Below, piece by piece: positions 44,901 through 59,900 of a stretch of DNA of 64,000 bases. The notes beneath the pieces are model-generated. The model was not told the DNA's origin. It ran no database searches and was given only the letters and a program-made list of their open reading frames with translations. The first letter of the stretch is position 1. The number at the start of each line of letters is the position of its first letter. The stretch is from Yponomeuta sedellus (lineage: Eukaryota; Arthropoda; Insecta; Lepidoptera; Yponomeutidae): positions 6,303,501-6,367,500 of the forward strand of contig OW203732.1 of NCBI GenBank assembly GCA_934045075.1, read 5' to 3'. Position numbers and translations under genes: made by a program.

Positions 44901-47900
44901 ATGCTGGATGACGGAGTGTGCGAATGCTGCCACTGTCTGCCCGACCAGTGCCGCTGCGTGCTCGCCGGCCGGGAGAAGTTTGACAAGTAAGAGGTCCCTC
45001 TCCTTGGTTACCTACCTATTCAACCTATTGCAGAAAATGTGGCCGTATGCGGGATGTTGCAGAAGTAGGTAAAACTTGAAGGTGTTGTTCTACGCACCAA
45101 CGCAAATAACTTTGACTGTGGGAAATTACTTATATACATACATACATACATACATACATACATACATACATACATAACCTCACGCCTGTATCCCAGAGGG
45201 GTAGGCAGAGACCAGGGACTGCCACTTGCCACGATCCTGACAGATCACCTTCGCTTCACCAAAGTTCATAAGTCGTTGCATGCACGCACGCCGGTTCCGG
45301 GTACTTTTTATCTCTCCCTTTGCTAATACATCCCCTATTTGGTCGATGTATGTCTGTCTGGGACGTCCCTTACAAGCCCTTCCACTCAAATTCAAAGTGG
45401 GAAATTCTAAATAATAAAAGAATCAGGAAAAATTGTCTGCTTGTGAGTGTGTCACGTGTAAGCTGGTAGGTGCCTAATAGGTAACTAATGGTTTCTTGGT
45501 TATAATTTGCCTAATAGTTCGTTCATCTTTATTTTATTTAGCCCGCTCGAACCAGAGGATAGTATGGGTGATGATGAGTAAGTAAAATTGTCTGTGTAAA
45601 TATAACATTCTCTTTGTTTGCAAGTATGTAGATACTTGCTAAATAGTAAATTTAGTGCAGCAAATTCATTATTTAATTACTTATATTTTTTTAAGTTAAC
45701 AAGTTCCCTGTCCATGAGTGGTATATGACTCAGAGAAGTATATTGGAATAAGTTCATGAGTCACATTTGACTCATTTTCATTACATCTTCCGGCATACAA
45801 CTATCTAACTGTGGACGTAGGGTATTGGAATTTAATTATATCTTGGACAGGGAAGTTGTTAAAACTGGGCTTGATATACCTACTGAACTCCGCCAAATAT
45901 AGAACCTTTAGTAAGTCAAAAAATGTGCTATCTTGCTTTGTCTTGAGTAAGTACTCTCTGTGTAAACCACAAAAGTATCAGTTAGGTACTGATGTTTGAT
46001 TTCAATGAAATCCCAAATTTTTTTGCTCTGAATGTAATATATTAAATTGCGATGGGTGGGTATTTGCAGCAATATACATACCCACTAGGTGGGAAACACA
46101 CATACAAGCGTGTAGATAACATTTCACTTACCATGGCAGATGGCGCGAGAACCGTCCGCTGAAAGGGCCACTGCCTGCGGTGCTGGAGGCAGACCATCCC
46201 CTGATGCAAAAGTTCCAGGACACACTCAAGCGGTTCCTTGAGAAGGAAAACGAGATCGCCGAAGAGCAGATCCTCAATATGGTGGGTTCCAAAACTTTGG
46301 TATCTGCCAAGTTTTGAAACGGAACAGATCTAAAGGCAACATGGGGACTGGGGCATTAGTTCTAAGGAAGTTTAATTTAAATTCTGTCGAATAGAAACCG
46401 TTAACACTTCAAGCCTTAAAAACATTAGATACCTAAGTTTTTCAACTGTCTCGTTGGTCTAGTAGTATCACGACTGATAACCATTCCGGAGAGCGTGGGT
46501 TCCATTTCTAACGGTAGCTGCTGTATATTTATTTAAATGGCCTCAGTGTGGGTGTTTTTCCATGTTTGTGATGTCCTTGCCTGGTCACCATAGAACAAGA
46601 TGTGGAACTACAAATAATGATTGTGTAGAAGTTATTATTAATATTAAGATAATATTGCGGCCCAATAGACCACTGTGCGACAAAAACAGTAATAGGATGA
46701 TTACTATTTTTGGATTAGTTTAAAGGGCAGTGGGCGGTGCACATAGCATGCAGAACTGATGTGCGATGGGGCCGAAAAGTTCTCGAATGACAGCGACCAC
46801 CCACAAGATGTACAGAAGACCTCATGCAAGTGGCAGGAAGACGATGGTTGCAAACCGCTTCCAATCGGTCTTTCGGGAAATCCATGGAGGCCGCCTATGT
46901 CCACCAGTGGATTTCTTGTGGCTGAATGATGATGATGATACTGTTTTTGTAGCACAATGGTCTTGTGGGCCTTTGGGCCTGCAAATTTTTAGCCAGAATT
47001 CAAATGTTGTCAATGGTATATCATGTGTTGTTCGAATATTTAAAAGCCGACCTGTCAACAGCGTTACGAGTTGAAGAAATCTAAGGAAGCGTATGATCAC
47101 AATTTGTCAGACATCTACCGAAGCGACCACGCCACTAACGCGCAACGGGTAAGTAAACTCTGTAAACAATTATCTCCATAGTTAGAATACTGTCGGGGCT
47201 TAATCGCGTAGTAATTTATTGCTATTTTACCTCGACGTTTCGACGACGTTACAGTCATCGTGGTCACGAGAAGACTGATGGCTGGCACCCGTTCGCATCT
47301 TCGGCTGACAAGGTTTCAGACTACCCTCAATTTTCAACGAATTGGAGATAATTCTTGAAGCCAACAAGTTTTTGAAGCCTAGAAGAATTAAAATCTCTGA
47401 CGTAGTGGCTTGCTGTAGTTCATGACGTCTACCTCAGTAAACCCCCCAGTAACCACCTCAAGTCGTTGCTTACTTATACCTAGGCCGGTCCAATAGGATT
47501 AGTTTGTTGACCTAAGCTGCTAATACCAAAGCTTCTACATTTACAAGAAACGGAAAAATATATCAAATTACCCCTATCATGATTGCTGCATTGTTGAAAA
47601 GAATCCATCGTTTCCCTTCCAAGATTTTGAACGTCATCATTCCAATAAGATTTTGCGCAGTTGTAATTCCGAAATTCCAGTTCTGCGGAAATACCGCTCA
47701 GATAATATTATTCGTTCTTGCCTACGTTCAGACGGTGTTTTCGTCTGAAGTTTCCGAAATAAGAGTATTCCAACTTGTAATAAGATAAGAACAACTTTTT
47801 CTCCGGAAAAGATAAAAATAACATTGTGCTATGATAAAGTTCACAAACTATAACACCGATGTATACTGTCGGTCAGTAGGTACAATAAAATGACTCTCAA

Positions 47901-50900
47901 CATTGCAGACTCTGATTTTGGAGTATGAGGAGACGGTAGCGAAGCGTACGCTTGAGCGACAGGAAGCAGACAAAAGAGTCAAAGAGGCTCAGGAGAAGTA
48001 CAAAAAGGCACAAGAAGTCTTGGAAGCTACTATGAACACTGGTGGGTAGATACTATAGCCAAGAACTGGGAAGTTTTAATCTCATAATAACACTTAGTTC
48101 CTTGGAGAAGCTATGGTCTGGAAAATTGCCGTATTAAATCTGTCCCGTCCGTATTAAATCAATCAATCAGACTTTTAACACTTGCTACAGTTCTAAAAAG
48201 TTAAAGCATGCTGCCACTTGCGAGCAGAGAGTCAGCAGCACTAACCTTGAACTTTGACAGTGTTAACAACGTGCTTCTCACCAATCCTAAAAGCATAGGA
48301 TACTCCTGCTAATATCCGACGACCTCCGAAGACCTCTGTGGCGCAATGGTAGCGCATCTGCCTACATTGGTCCCGGGTTCGAACCCCGGCTGGGGACAAA
48401 AATAAACCGGTCTTGGATGTTTACACGTTTGTGATGTCGTTGTTTCTGGTTCCCACGACACAGGGTATCCCCTAGTGTGAGGCCAGAAGCAATCTATGTG
48501 CCTGTATGTAAATGTTATGTTAATATAAAACATCTTTATTGTAATATAGAACGCGAGGCGACGCAAGAGCTGGAAGCCTTAGATAGATTATGCAGACAGC
48601 TGGAGGAGTGGCGGAACGAGACAGAGTCCGAACTCACCGTCAGCCATCGCATCTCTGATAAGATGCGCAAGGAGAAGAAAGCAGTAGCCGACGAGAAGCG
48701 CCAGATGGTAAAACATAGGATAAAGTAATATTTTCAGGGCCTGGAGGCTTGGGTCGACTTGTGTCATACTAGATATAACTTAGAAAGCAAAAGAATATAG
48801 GCAATTACACAAAAGATAGTGGACAGGATGCGATAAGGAACATAACAGGAACTAAATACACGTTTTCCGATGTCATCATCATCATCCGACACCAATAAAA
48901 AAAATTCCTTATCCCACCCTTCTTTCATAAAAGGGTTAAGACGGTGGTGCCGTGGGTCTTAGCTTTTCTTAATTTGGAAAGAAGTGAAGTGAGGCTGTGT
49001 TCTTCTTTGTAGCAAGGATTTAAAAAATCTTGTGTTTTTTGCAGGATGTTGTGATATTAGGACTACAAAACGAGACATGGAAGCTTGAATACAGGATGAC
49101 GATGTTCCAAAAACAGTTCGAAATTAAGGGCGGCGAAATGGAAAATATCAATGACAAAGTAAGTAGTAGGGGAGGAGTGTCCTGCGAAACTAAATCCCAA
49201 TGCGTGTGTGCAGTAGCCCAACATCCATGACTTCCCCATAAACTAAGCCTTTGAGGTTAGCATCTGGTACAATTCAAATAAATCCACTATCATGATTATA
49301 ATGCTGAAATTAAACGAAACAGGTGACGGCATACGCAGCCGAGTTGGAAGACCTGGAGCTTGACAAGCGTCGCCTCGTCAGTCTCTGGAACGCTGTCATT
49401 GGCAACATTCGCCAGCGGGACCGCATCTACAACTCTGTCGGCCAAGACTACAAGTAGGTACCTAAAGCTTAGCATCCGATGGAATGTCACATGCTTCTGT
49501 TCTGTACCAAATAGTAGCACAATATGTGGCCATGTGATGTGCCAAAAAATGCAGAGAATGGGTTGGGTCGGTTCGTCACGAATGTGGCAGTTATAAGACG
49601 CGCTTATAGTTCCCGGAAAGTCATCTGGATCATAAAAAAGAAGAGACATAATTTATGACATTTGATTCGGAATGACCTACCAACATATTCAAGTGTTTAT
49701 GATAAGAAGGAAGTCGTGGCTCAGGAATGGACCGATGTAATCAACTTGAAAACTCATTTCGCTTACCAAGAATTATTTCTTGGTAAGCGAAACGAGTTTT
49801 CAAGAGGAATATGGACCTCCATTAGTGAATAAGCACAGATTACTTCTTTCTCTCTTATCGAACCTTTCCTATTTGACCTTACCTCGGAAAGGCCGAATTT
49901 AGTTACATTCACTCGGGCAATTAATCTAAAAAACTACGGAGTACTTCCACTCCGACTCACTAGATCCATTTCTTACGTAACAAACCGCGGAGTTAAGTGC
50001 AACTGCAAGCTTTCCTACGCCCCGACCTGAGATCAATTTGAAGGTTTTCCAAACTGAGTCAGTAGAAAGGTTGAGCTCCATTAAGAGAAGAGTTGCTTAA
50101 TAAATACAGCTCAATCATCGGATCCCACTACTTCACTCTTCGGTATTCACGGCCTACGACATTTTGCCTGTGATTGTTTCAGAGACTTACAAGAAAACTA
50201 CCGCACACTTCTGAATAACCTCGATATAACGAAGAAAGTGCTGACAGAAGAGATGAACAAGGGCAACGAGATCGCCATGACCCGATACAAGCTCGCTTAC
50301 GATATGACCGGAATACAGAAACTTTGTAAGATTTTCATTGGCTTTCTATACGCCCGTGAATTTTGTAAGAACGTTTTACTTTGGCTTATCACAAACTTTT
50401 GATCTTTGGCAGTGAAGCTTTACGGATAAAATAATTTTGTTATTCATAGTGATATAAACTCTTCCAAGGAAATTCAATAAATTGAATTCTGTTGAAGATC
50501 GGAAGTTGAGTGATTGATGTAACAATTTTAATATATTTCAGACGATGTCGAGGACACTAAGCGCGCTGGCATTGAAGCGAAAATAAGCGAGTACACAGAA
50601 GCTATCGAGATGTGCGAGAGAGATCAGGAGATGATCAAAATGGTACAAACGTGTTCGCCTAATTCATTGAGAAATGGAGATAGACAAAAGAAGATCTCAT
50701 AGAATGCAAAGTTTCTTAAATTATGTTGTGAACAGGGCGCAGCACGAAGTGTAGACTTCATTGTCTACTCTTCGTGCTGCGCCCTGTTCACAACTGACTT
50801 CGCGACCACGTGAAAAGGAAGAGAGAGAGAGTGTAAATTTATTTAAGATAAGATAAGATAAAGATAAGATAAAGATAATTTATTTAAAAAACATTTTACA

Positions 50901-53900
50901 GTGACCTTAACACTATTTGATTCTAACATACCTACCATGTATTCTCTTGTGTGCAGAGACTACGAACCTTTGCTATGCGATGTTTCATTTTGGTTGAACT
51001 GTTATGTTAGATTTTGAGCAGGTCTTCTACTTTCTTTATGTCCTTAAAATGTAACTGCTGACGACAAACATAGTTACATTTACGTAAACAATTCACACTA
51101 CGTCTTGCAATACCAAAGCAATTGTGGAGTTTCGTCGCGAAAATAAAGAACCAAGTTGACATTAGGCACCTTTCCAGGAAAACCAAGCCATGCAAAACAC
51201 TCTGACCCATACGGAGAAAGAGTTCGACCGGAAAGCCGCCACCAAGTTTAAGTACGAGAACGAAATCTTGAAGAACCTCCAGGAGTGTCTCCTTAACGAC
51301 AAAGCTGTCGAGAGTATGGCCGACGGCATCAAGAAGATGAGGGAGCTTTCGCGGAAACAGGTGACATTTTTTTTCTAAGGCAGTCTTGAAGATGTTGCGC
51401 AAACATATAACAAAGAAAATAATTCCTAATTCTTGATTAAAATCAATAGTCTGCAAAACAGAAGTTGCACAAAATAAACAACACATCTAAAATTTTAGGA
51501 ATAAGTTACATAATTATCTTACGCTATTGGATATCTTTCTCTGTAATCTGTTTCAGCCATTGGAACTCAACCTATACGTCCACTTTCCAGCTTTCATGCG
51601 TCCAAATCTAACTTCGTAGAAAATCAAACCACTTTATGTAATAAAAAGATCCAAATTTAAACTCTTAAGTCCATTTGCAGGAGTTAGGCCTGATGCAAAT
51701 GGAGACTAACCACTCGAAAGTGATGCTTGACATTGAAGTGGCACGGAACCGCAAGGCTCGCAACGACAAACTGCTGAAAGAGACCATGGACAAGGTGCAA
51801 GCGCGCGAGAAGGAGATAGATAACCTCGAGGAACAGTTTGAGCAGAATGTCCTGGTCATTCTCAAAAAGCAAAGAGAGCTCGACCTCGTCAATAAGCAGC
51901 TGCAGGCGCTAAATGATACAGGAGAGGTAAGTCAACTAAAAACAGAAGCAATTTCAGAGCTAACTAAAATCTAAAGAGATACAAACTTACACAATTAATA
52001 AATAGGTAGGTACCTAGTCGGTTTAACATCTTACTCACATCGAATTCCAAATTAAGGGATGTCCTGGAAATGTTTGTCATAAAAATGAAAATTCAGTCTC
52101 AGTTTCACCCGAATTTCTCTGAAAGTCTGATTAAGGTCAATTTCCGATTAAATTACGGGATGGAAGTGATTCCGTCGTTCGCACCCAAATGCTAATCTAG
52201 CTAGACATTCTTAGCAAAAATTACGCATTCGGCGTCTTATGACTATTCTTCACCCAAAATAACTTAATTTTTCAAAGGTTCTCGCCGTGACACCCTTCTG
52301 GTTTCCTGATTTATAGGCAGGTTTTTTTTCAAATTTAAAATACCTACACATCCAAAAATTTACATTGTATTTCAGATATTAGTAAATACTTTGGTAATGA
52401 TGAACTCTTCAGTTAATTTAAACTATTGTCTAGGTTCGAGTCACTTTTTAAACTCTATATTATTAAACCAGTTTGGAGATTTCAGAAGATCTATTTTACA
52501 ATGTTTATGCTCCTCTTAACTTATATGCCGGACTAGTGATGTAAAAAACCTTGAAAAAAAAACGTGAAAAAAAACGGTTTTTTTTTTCAGGGGGACGTTT
52601 TTTTTCATAGTTTCTTCTCTCCACTCTTAGATAAATCTGACTCTGACCAATGGTATGAACGACCTAAAGAAGAGGTCAAAGTAGTCAAGGACAATACAAA
52701 GCTCTTTATTTGTAGGAATATAGGTGTCATATTTGAAGATTACTTTCTCTGTTACGTTCCATTATCAAAGATTTTGAACGCACAGCTATTAGGCTAGAGG
52801 AAGTAAGGTCTTATATCATTTTCCATGTTTGTTGTATGACATCTTGAAGTCAAGGTCTACTTTCCTCCACTGTAATCAGTAGTAGAGAGATAGATAGATA
52901 GATACGTAGATAGATATATAGAATATTCTTTATTGCATGTACACCAAGGATTACTTAAAAGACTTATGTATGAAATAACTGTACAGTACAAGTGGCGACC
53001 TTATTACTAAAAGTAATTTCTTCCAGACAACCATACCGTAGTACCAATGAATTGCGCTCGAAAGTAACCGAACATGCTCTGTACAGTTACCGTACATATC
53101 CTTAACATATATCTTCAAACATACATTTATACCATGATAACATTAAATATTTAAGAACGTTTAAGCTGGTACAATGGCACGGATGGAATTTGCAATCAAG
53201 CAACTCGTGTAACCTATTTACAACATTTCGCAATAAATAACATCGCCTGCGCGCTTCACGTATGCGATGGAAAAAGCCAGTTGCGATTGCGCACTCATAT
53301 CTCCTCAACATGTCCCAAAATTTATATCAGTTTTTCTTAGAATATAAAAGTTTTTAGTAAATTAACATTTAACATATTATTTCCCCATTCCCCAACCAAG
53401 TATGGCATCCGTGGTTAACGGAAACGCGACGCGAACCACGGGTGTTAAAACATAGGGGCTGCTTGTCCTAGCGCCGCTGGACGGTCCCCCTATATGCTCG
53501 GATAGTCGTTCGAGTGTCTCCGGTAGAGTATGGTTATTAGAATATTGACTTTTATTGCTTGGTAATTTTGCTGTTTTGCGAGACTTCGTCGTGTGGGTGG
53601 TGTTTTGTATATGAACAACGATAACATTTTATGTTTTATTCCATCATTTTTCAAAGTTTTGAAAAAAAAACAAATTGTTTTTTTTTCTATTTGCATCTCT
53701 ATGCCGGACACCTTCATACGACAACCTACCTATGACAAAACATTGTGAAATGGCCAAGAAACTCGACTTAAAACATCCGTAGGAGCTGGTCCCGCCCGTA
53801 ATGCGACGGATCGACGAGCTAGAGCAGCAGATTCGCGAGGTGCGGGACCGCACGGAGACCATGCAGCACGAGTGGCTGCGGCTGCAGGGCCACGTGGTCA

Positions 53901-56900
53901 AGCTGGCCTCCACGCACCAGCGGCTGGTTACCGACATCAATCTTATCAACAAGCGTGAGTGCTATATTCTTTCCATGAAGGTCTCTGGAGGTCTGCTTCT
54001 TGGAAAAAGAGAATATGAAGTGTAAGTGACTACAGCTTTAGTCTTGTGATCAAGTTTGCCTCCACGCCAAACGCTGGTTATCTAGATTAACCTTGCCAAC
54101 AACATTGAACACCTACTGATCACTGTTCCTGATAGATAGATACACGATCAACGTTTTTATTAAAGTTTGAGACTAGACAAAATTTTGTGAAAGTTTGCTT
54201 TTTGAAGAACATTATGTAAATGACTTAAAACTGTTAAACGCAATCTTTGTTTAAGAAACCGTATACGTTTTGCAGTAAATATCTGCCTTTTTGCTCTATC
54301 TCGACCACGTTTCTTGAGATTTCTAAAGTTCAAGTGTATAATTGAAAAAAATATTCTGGCAATTATTGTCTTTAAAATAATAAAACAGACATTTCATAAC
54401 TTTTGAATTCTGTATATGTATTTTGGACGGAGATAGAGCATTAATAATTTTTAAAAACGAAAGGTACTAAAAGTTACTAAAAGATCACGACACAAAAGTT
54501 TATTTCAAAATGTGTGTAGTTATATTCTTTTTAGTGCACTAACCCGTGCTAGGGGCAATTTTAAAAACCTATTTAGAGGCTAAAAATTCCATGAACATAC
54601 GTAATACAGAGGATATTGTAAAGAGGTTCGAAATTTCACTGGTGCCGGTGAGTCGCCCATTAGCTCAGTTGGAAAGAGCGCTGGCATGGATAGCCAGAGG
54701 TCGCAGGTTCGAATCCCGGCATGAGTGGAATTTTTTGCCTGTAAATAGGTTTTTAAAATGTGCGTAATGTTATTATTTAAATAATGGCCGGATCACATTT
54801 TTCAGTAACACAAAGAGTACACTTTTTTAGTTGTTTCGTCTGTAGGTAAGTACATTTTGTTTCATGCTTTCCAGTTAGGTATATGTTGAAGAAGAATTCA
54901 AATATGTCTATATTTGTTTTTGTATTTTGTAACAATATTCATTGTTCTATTTTTCTTTTACCGTTTTAATTTTTTAAATAAATAGATATAACACTTTTCA
55001 AGGCGACTCTGTGATTTGTTGTGTATAGTCTTAAACTTTAGGTAAACATAGACCAAGTACTTCTTCCGAATAACATTAATTTTTAATTTACTTAAGTGAT
55101 GTCCCGGAAAAAATATTGTCGTAAGGAAGTCTCCGATTTTTGTCTCTGTTCCTCGAAGTTTAGGTGAATAAGCCCGCTCCATTCCTATCACTGCTTATTA
55201 TGACCACAATCATATCTATATATGACAAATATATTCTATGCTTTTCTCGCCCAAAAGTCACCGCCTACATACGAGTATGACATTACACTCAACCTTCGTA
55301 TTCCACCGACAGAGATCTCAATCTGCGACCAGAAAGTCATGCGCCTCCAGTCGGAATGCGACGCTGTGAACGCCGATAAGACCAGGGTGGAGCGGTCCCT
55401 GCGGGACTTGCGCGGTCAACTAGAGCTGCTGCAGAGGACTCGGAAGGAAGCGAGCGATCGCAACCACTCTCAGCACCACGCCACTGTGGCCCTTACTCAA
55501 GAGTACTCTGCTAACTTGAAGGTAAAGGTTTGGAGTCCAGGGCATTACTCAGATCAGATATTTTTGTTCCTTTTCAAAGTTTAGTAACTTTAGTAACTTT
55601 CATCAACTCACGACATTTTTCTGTCAGTGTCCTATTCCCCTAAAAAACCACGGTTGTAATATAGTAAAGACACGACATGCAACTGTTATATTGTAGTGAT
55701 TGCATGTGCGTTTACAAATTGAAAATGAAAAAATGTTTATATATCATTATCACACACAGATTAGAAAACATATCAATAATATGACAAAAAAATAGATACA
55801 AATATGTAATAAAAAGGATAGGGCTCAGCTTAGTGCTGTGAGTGCATGCATCATCAGATCATCACAGCTCTCGATTTTGTAAGAATTTCATACATTACTC
55901 AACATGTACAAGTTGTACAACATGTTGGTGAAGAGTTAAATACTAATAAGTATTTAACTCATCACCGGAAATTAATAAAGTACCTATGTCAGAATAAAGT
56001 AGCTACTCTGTTTCATTAAACGTCACGATACGTAATTCTTTGAACACAACTAACTACGGATTATTTATGGAGAAGAGGCGAAGAAAAAAGAAGGTGACAA
56101 ACAGTCGACTTCGGTTTGCAGAACGCCGAAGACGAAATCATCCGCCTCGAGGACGAGATCCAGGCGTTTGAGACGAAGAAGTCGGATCTCACGCAAGAGC
56201 TGGATAGAGTGCAACGCGAAGCTCTCATTTGGCAGAGGAAGGCAAGTTACCTTGCTATCAGCAGTTTTAGAGGGATTCGTTGCTCATAGCTTTTCTGAAA
56301 TGATGTATAAGGCCTGAATGTGACCAGGCCCTCCGATTCCAATCTTATAACTTTTAAATTCCATACTAATGCTAATTTTATACGGATTCCGACAGTATTT
56401 TATGCGTAATTAGGCCTCTGATCATCTGCTTGGAATACAGGATTCTTCAATTACTTGCCTGAAGTCAATTTAACTATGAAGTCCCCGTCAGTTGATTAAG
56501 GATTTCTATTGCAGGGAAGTCTTGCTGTTGAGTTGAAGAGAAGCGTACACGAAGCCAAATCTTCACAAGGAGATATCGGACAAATGAAATCTGAAATACA
56601 TCGAATGGAGGTAGACCCTCTGATACTTCTGCTTTTCCGCTCGAAACTTTCGTCTAACGGCGACCAACTTAATAATTCCTCATATCACAGCTCTGAAGAA
56701 AAAAATAATCTAAAAGTAGTCGATTTGACATGTTTTCCCTTTGCATGGAAGGTCAGTTATTTGACTGATTGAACTGATGTAATTTTACAATTACCACCTG
56801 TAGTATTCTCTTTAGTATATTCTCTTACGTACTTACTTAACATATTAGATCGAAGTTACAGCCAGTATTCGATACCGAGTGTCTTTTAGCAGTTTTCAGC

Positions 56901-59900
56901 AACATCAAAACGATTGGATTCGATTTCAACCCTTGTACGTCCCCACTGCTTGGGCACGTGTCTGTCAAAACGATTACCACTCATTATTCCAAAGTATTGG
57001 AAAAACATTCGAAACTTCTTGCATGGAAAACGAACACAACAGTTCCTTCAACCAGGTTCGCCGGTCCCAGCTGTACCGCATAAGCGAACGTCTGGCCGAC
57101 GATCTGGCGCATTGCGTGACGATGCGCGAAGTGGCCATGGACAAGGCGAGATCCAACGCAGCTGTAGAGAAACTTCACGGGACCAATGGGACAACCACGC
57201 ACTCGCAGTACCATCACAAGATCCGCCTGGCTCGGTCGGACGTCGCTCGTGTCACCAAGGTATAACTTTAAGATCGCTACCCACAACACATGGAAATTAT
57301 TCCCTGAAATTAGGAAATTGGGGAGCCGAGACACAATATTGTAACACTAATTCAGTCTGGGTGTTTCTCTTTGTGTGTGATGTTTACTAGCCACAACACA
57401 TGGTCAGGATTCCCTGAAATTAGGAAATTGGGGAGCCGTGACGCAATATTGTAACACTAATTCAGTCTAGGTGTTTCGCTCTGTGTGCGATGTTTACTAC
57501 CCATAACACATGGAAAGGATTCCCTAAAATTAGGAAATTGGGGAGCCGAGACACAATATTGTAACACTAATTCAGTCTGGGTGTTTCGCTCTGTGTGTGA
57601 TATTTACTAGCCACAACACATGAACAGGATTCCCTAAAATTAGGAAATTGGGGAGCCGAGACACAATATTATTGTAACACTAATTCAGTCTGGGTGTTTC
57701 GTTCTGTGTGTGATGATTACTGCCCACAACACATGGAAAGGATTCCCTGAAATTAGGAAATTGGGGAGCGGAGACACAAACAATTATTCAGTCTGGGTGT
57801 TTCGGTCTATGTGATGTCTTTGTGATGGTTACTATAGCACGGAGTATTTTAGTTAGGGACCAGGACAACAGTGATTGTGTTGTGTGGAAGATTTTTTCAT
57901 ATACATAATCTGACTTGTATAACCGACTGTCTACGTACCCGGAATTTTGGTTGCCAAAGATCGGTCGGTGCAGTCACACCTGTTGCGTAATTGCCTGACC
58001 TGACATGATGAAGGTCAGAATATCTTACTTTACTTTTTAGCTAGACATGTATTTTTTACTGGAAGAATATTTACGGAATCAACACAATATTCATAATACC
58101 ATTGTCACGGAGGTGATACAGAGACGTAGATCAATGGCTTTGGATCTCCGATCATACATTACCGAAACCTATTTTATCGAAGATTACACCGTTCCAAAAG
58201 CAGAAAGTCACCGTTAGACCTATTCCGGACCTGACTCACTGTAAATTTATCGTATAGGACGTCCAAGACTCTGAAAAGCGCATCGCAGAGCTAGAAAAAG
58301 ACCAGGCTCGTCTGACTCACGAAGTGGAAGGGAGTATCCAGGTCAACGCCAAATTAGAGGAGAAGATCGCGGAGTTCTTGGGATACGTGCGCGAGGGAGA
58401 AAAGGAGAAAGCTTGGGTAAGTGGGTTTATTTTAGCCATGGTGGCTAAAGCTGCTGGTATGTCTGGTAAGCCGCCTCACTTGAAAAATCAATATTTTTAT
58501 TTAATTTAATATTTTATGTGTCTCGCTAATGTAACGCTTAGTTTTACGGACTACCAAATAAAAAAAAATCCGTGTGAAAGATGATAAATTAAAGGTCTCA
58601 TTGACGGCAACTGATCAGATTTAATATGACTTGAAAAGATGGTCTAAGTCGAGTTTTTTCCCGCTGCCTTTTTCCCCACTACACTACGGCTTACATTTTT
58701 CAGAAAACAGAATGTAAATTCTTCACCTTGAAATAAAATTGATTTAATTTCACTTCTAGTTGTTGGAGCGCGTAGTGCGAATGCAGCGTCTTGGCAGCGA
58801 GCTGGCGACGGCCGTAAAGCGTCAGACACTGCGCGTGCGCAAGCCCAAGGCGACCGTTATGCAGGAGTTCGACACCAGCCGCGCACTAAACGACCGCATG
58901 ATCTACATCGTCGACACGCTCACCAAGGAGTATCCTTACTTGGAGGTATACTTTTCAGAGCATTGTCTTTCTCACAATTATCGTTGCGCGTGCGCAACAC
59001 GATAACAACGATTGCCCAGGGGGCCGATTCTCGCCCATGCGAATTAAAAGCGTGGACGCAAAATTTTCGAAGGCTTAGACATTTCTTGCATAAAAATAAG
59101 AAAAGTAAAGTAAAGATTTATTCAATAACCAATATAATAAGGATACATTTTTGAAATTACTTAACATCACAAAGACTTACAGATCGTTATCAACCCTTCT
59201 ATGTCCCCACTGCTGGGGCACGGGTCTCTTCCTGCATCGCAGAAAGGTTAGGCCATACTCCACCACGGGGGCCAAGTCCGGGTTGGTGGAGGATTGTAAG
59301 ACAGTGGCGGGTCTTACTGTCAGAAGTTATCAAGCCGCCGTATGACAGCCGGCACCAACGGCTTAGCGTGCCTTGCGAAGCACGGAAGCGCTCGGAAAAA
59401 TGCCACTAGCCTTAATAACGGGACGCTCACCCATCCCGTACCTGACCGCGCCTGTTGTTGCTAAACCAAATGATTGATTCCAATCGCTCGGTTCGCCTAG
59501 GCCACGAGCGTTTGCCCAATCACTCGGTTCGCCTAGGCCACGAGCGCTTCCAAAGACTTACAGATGTAGGTAATTGAATAGGGACGGACCTAACTCAGCT
59601 GTAAGTCAACAAGTTAACCGTCGCTGAATTTCAGTTAGGACCTGTTTATTTATACACTTAATTTTTATGTTGTGCCGTAATATAACATAGCTTAAAAGAA
59701 GAAAAAATAACAACGAGTGTGTGCTTAAACAAATAAATAATATAAAGTTTTACTTAAGTTATACTGCAAAACTGTATACAAATAAAAGATATAAGTACAT
59801 ATAATGAAAGAAGATGCCGCTGATCCATTATTGAAACTAAGGTGTGTTTTTTGAATTATTAAAAGATGTTCCTTGAGTTTTATTTTAAAAGTTACTTTAG

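Noticed and set aside
44533..45072. 179-codon open frame as a separate gene
   Set aside because: It overlaps CCDC40 exon 6 in another frame and has no recognisable domain.
48343..48400. Possible functional tRNA gene
   Set aside because: B-box and arms are good, but the 3' side enters a SINE body similar to other dispersed copies.
51007..51486. 159-codon minus-strand open frame
   Set aside because: It is antisense to CCDC40 exon 16 and its flanking intron, with no motifs.
54658..54735. Possible functional tRNA gene
   Set aside because: A- and B-boxes are present but acceptor stem pairing is poor and the sequence continues into a SINE tail shared with three other loci.
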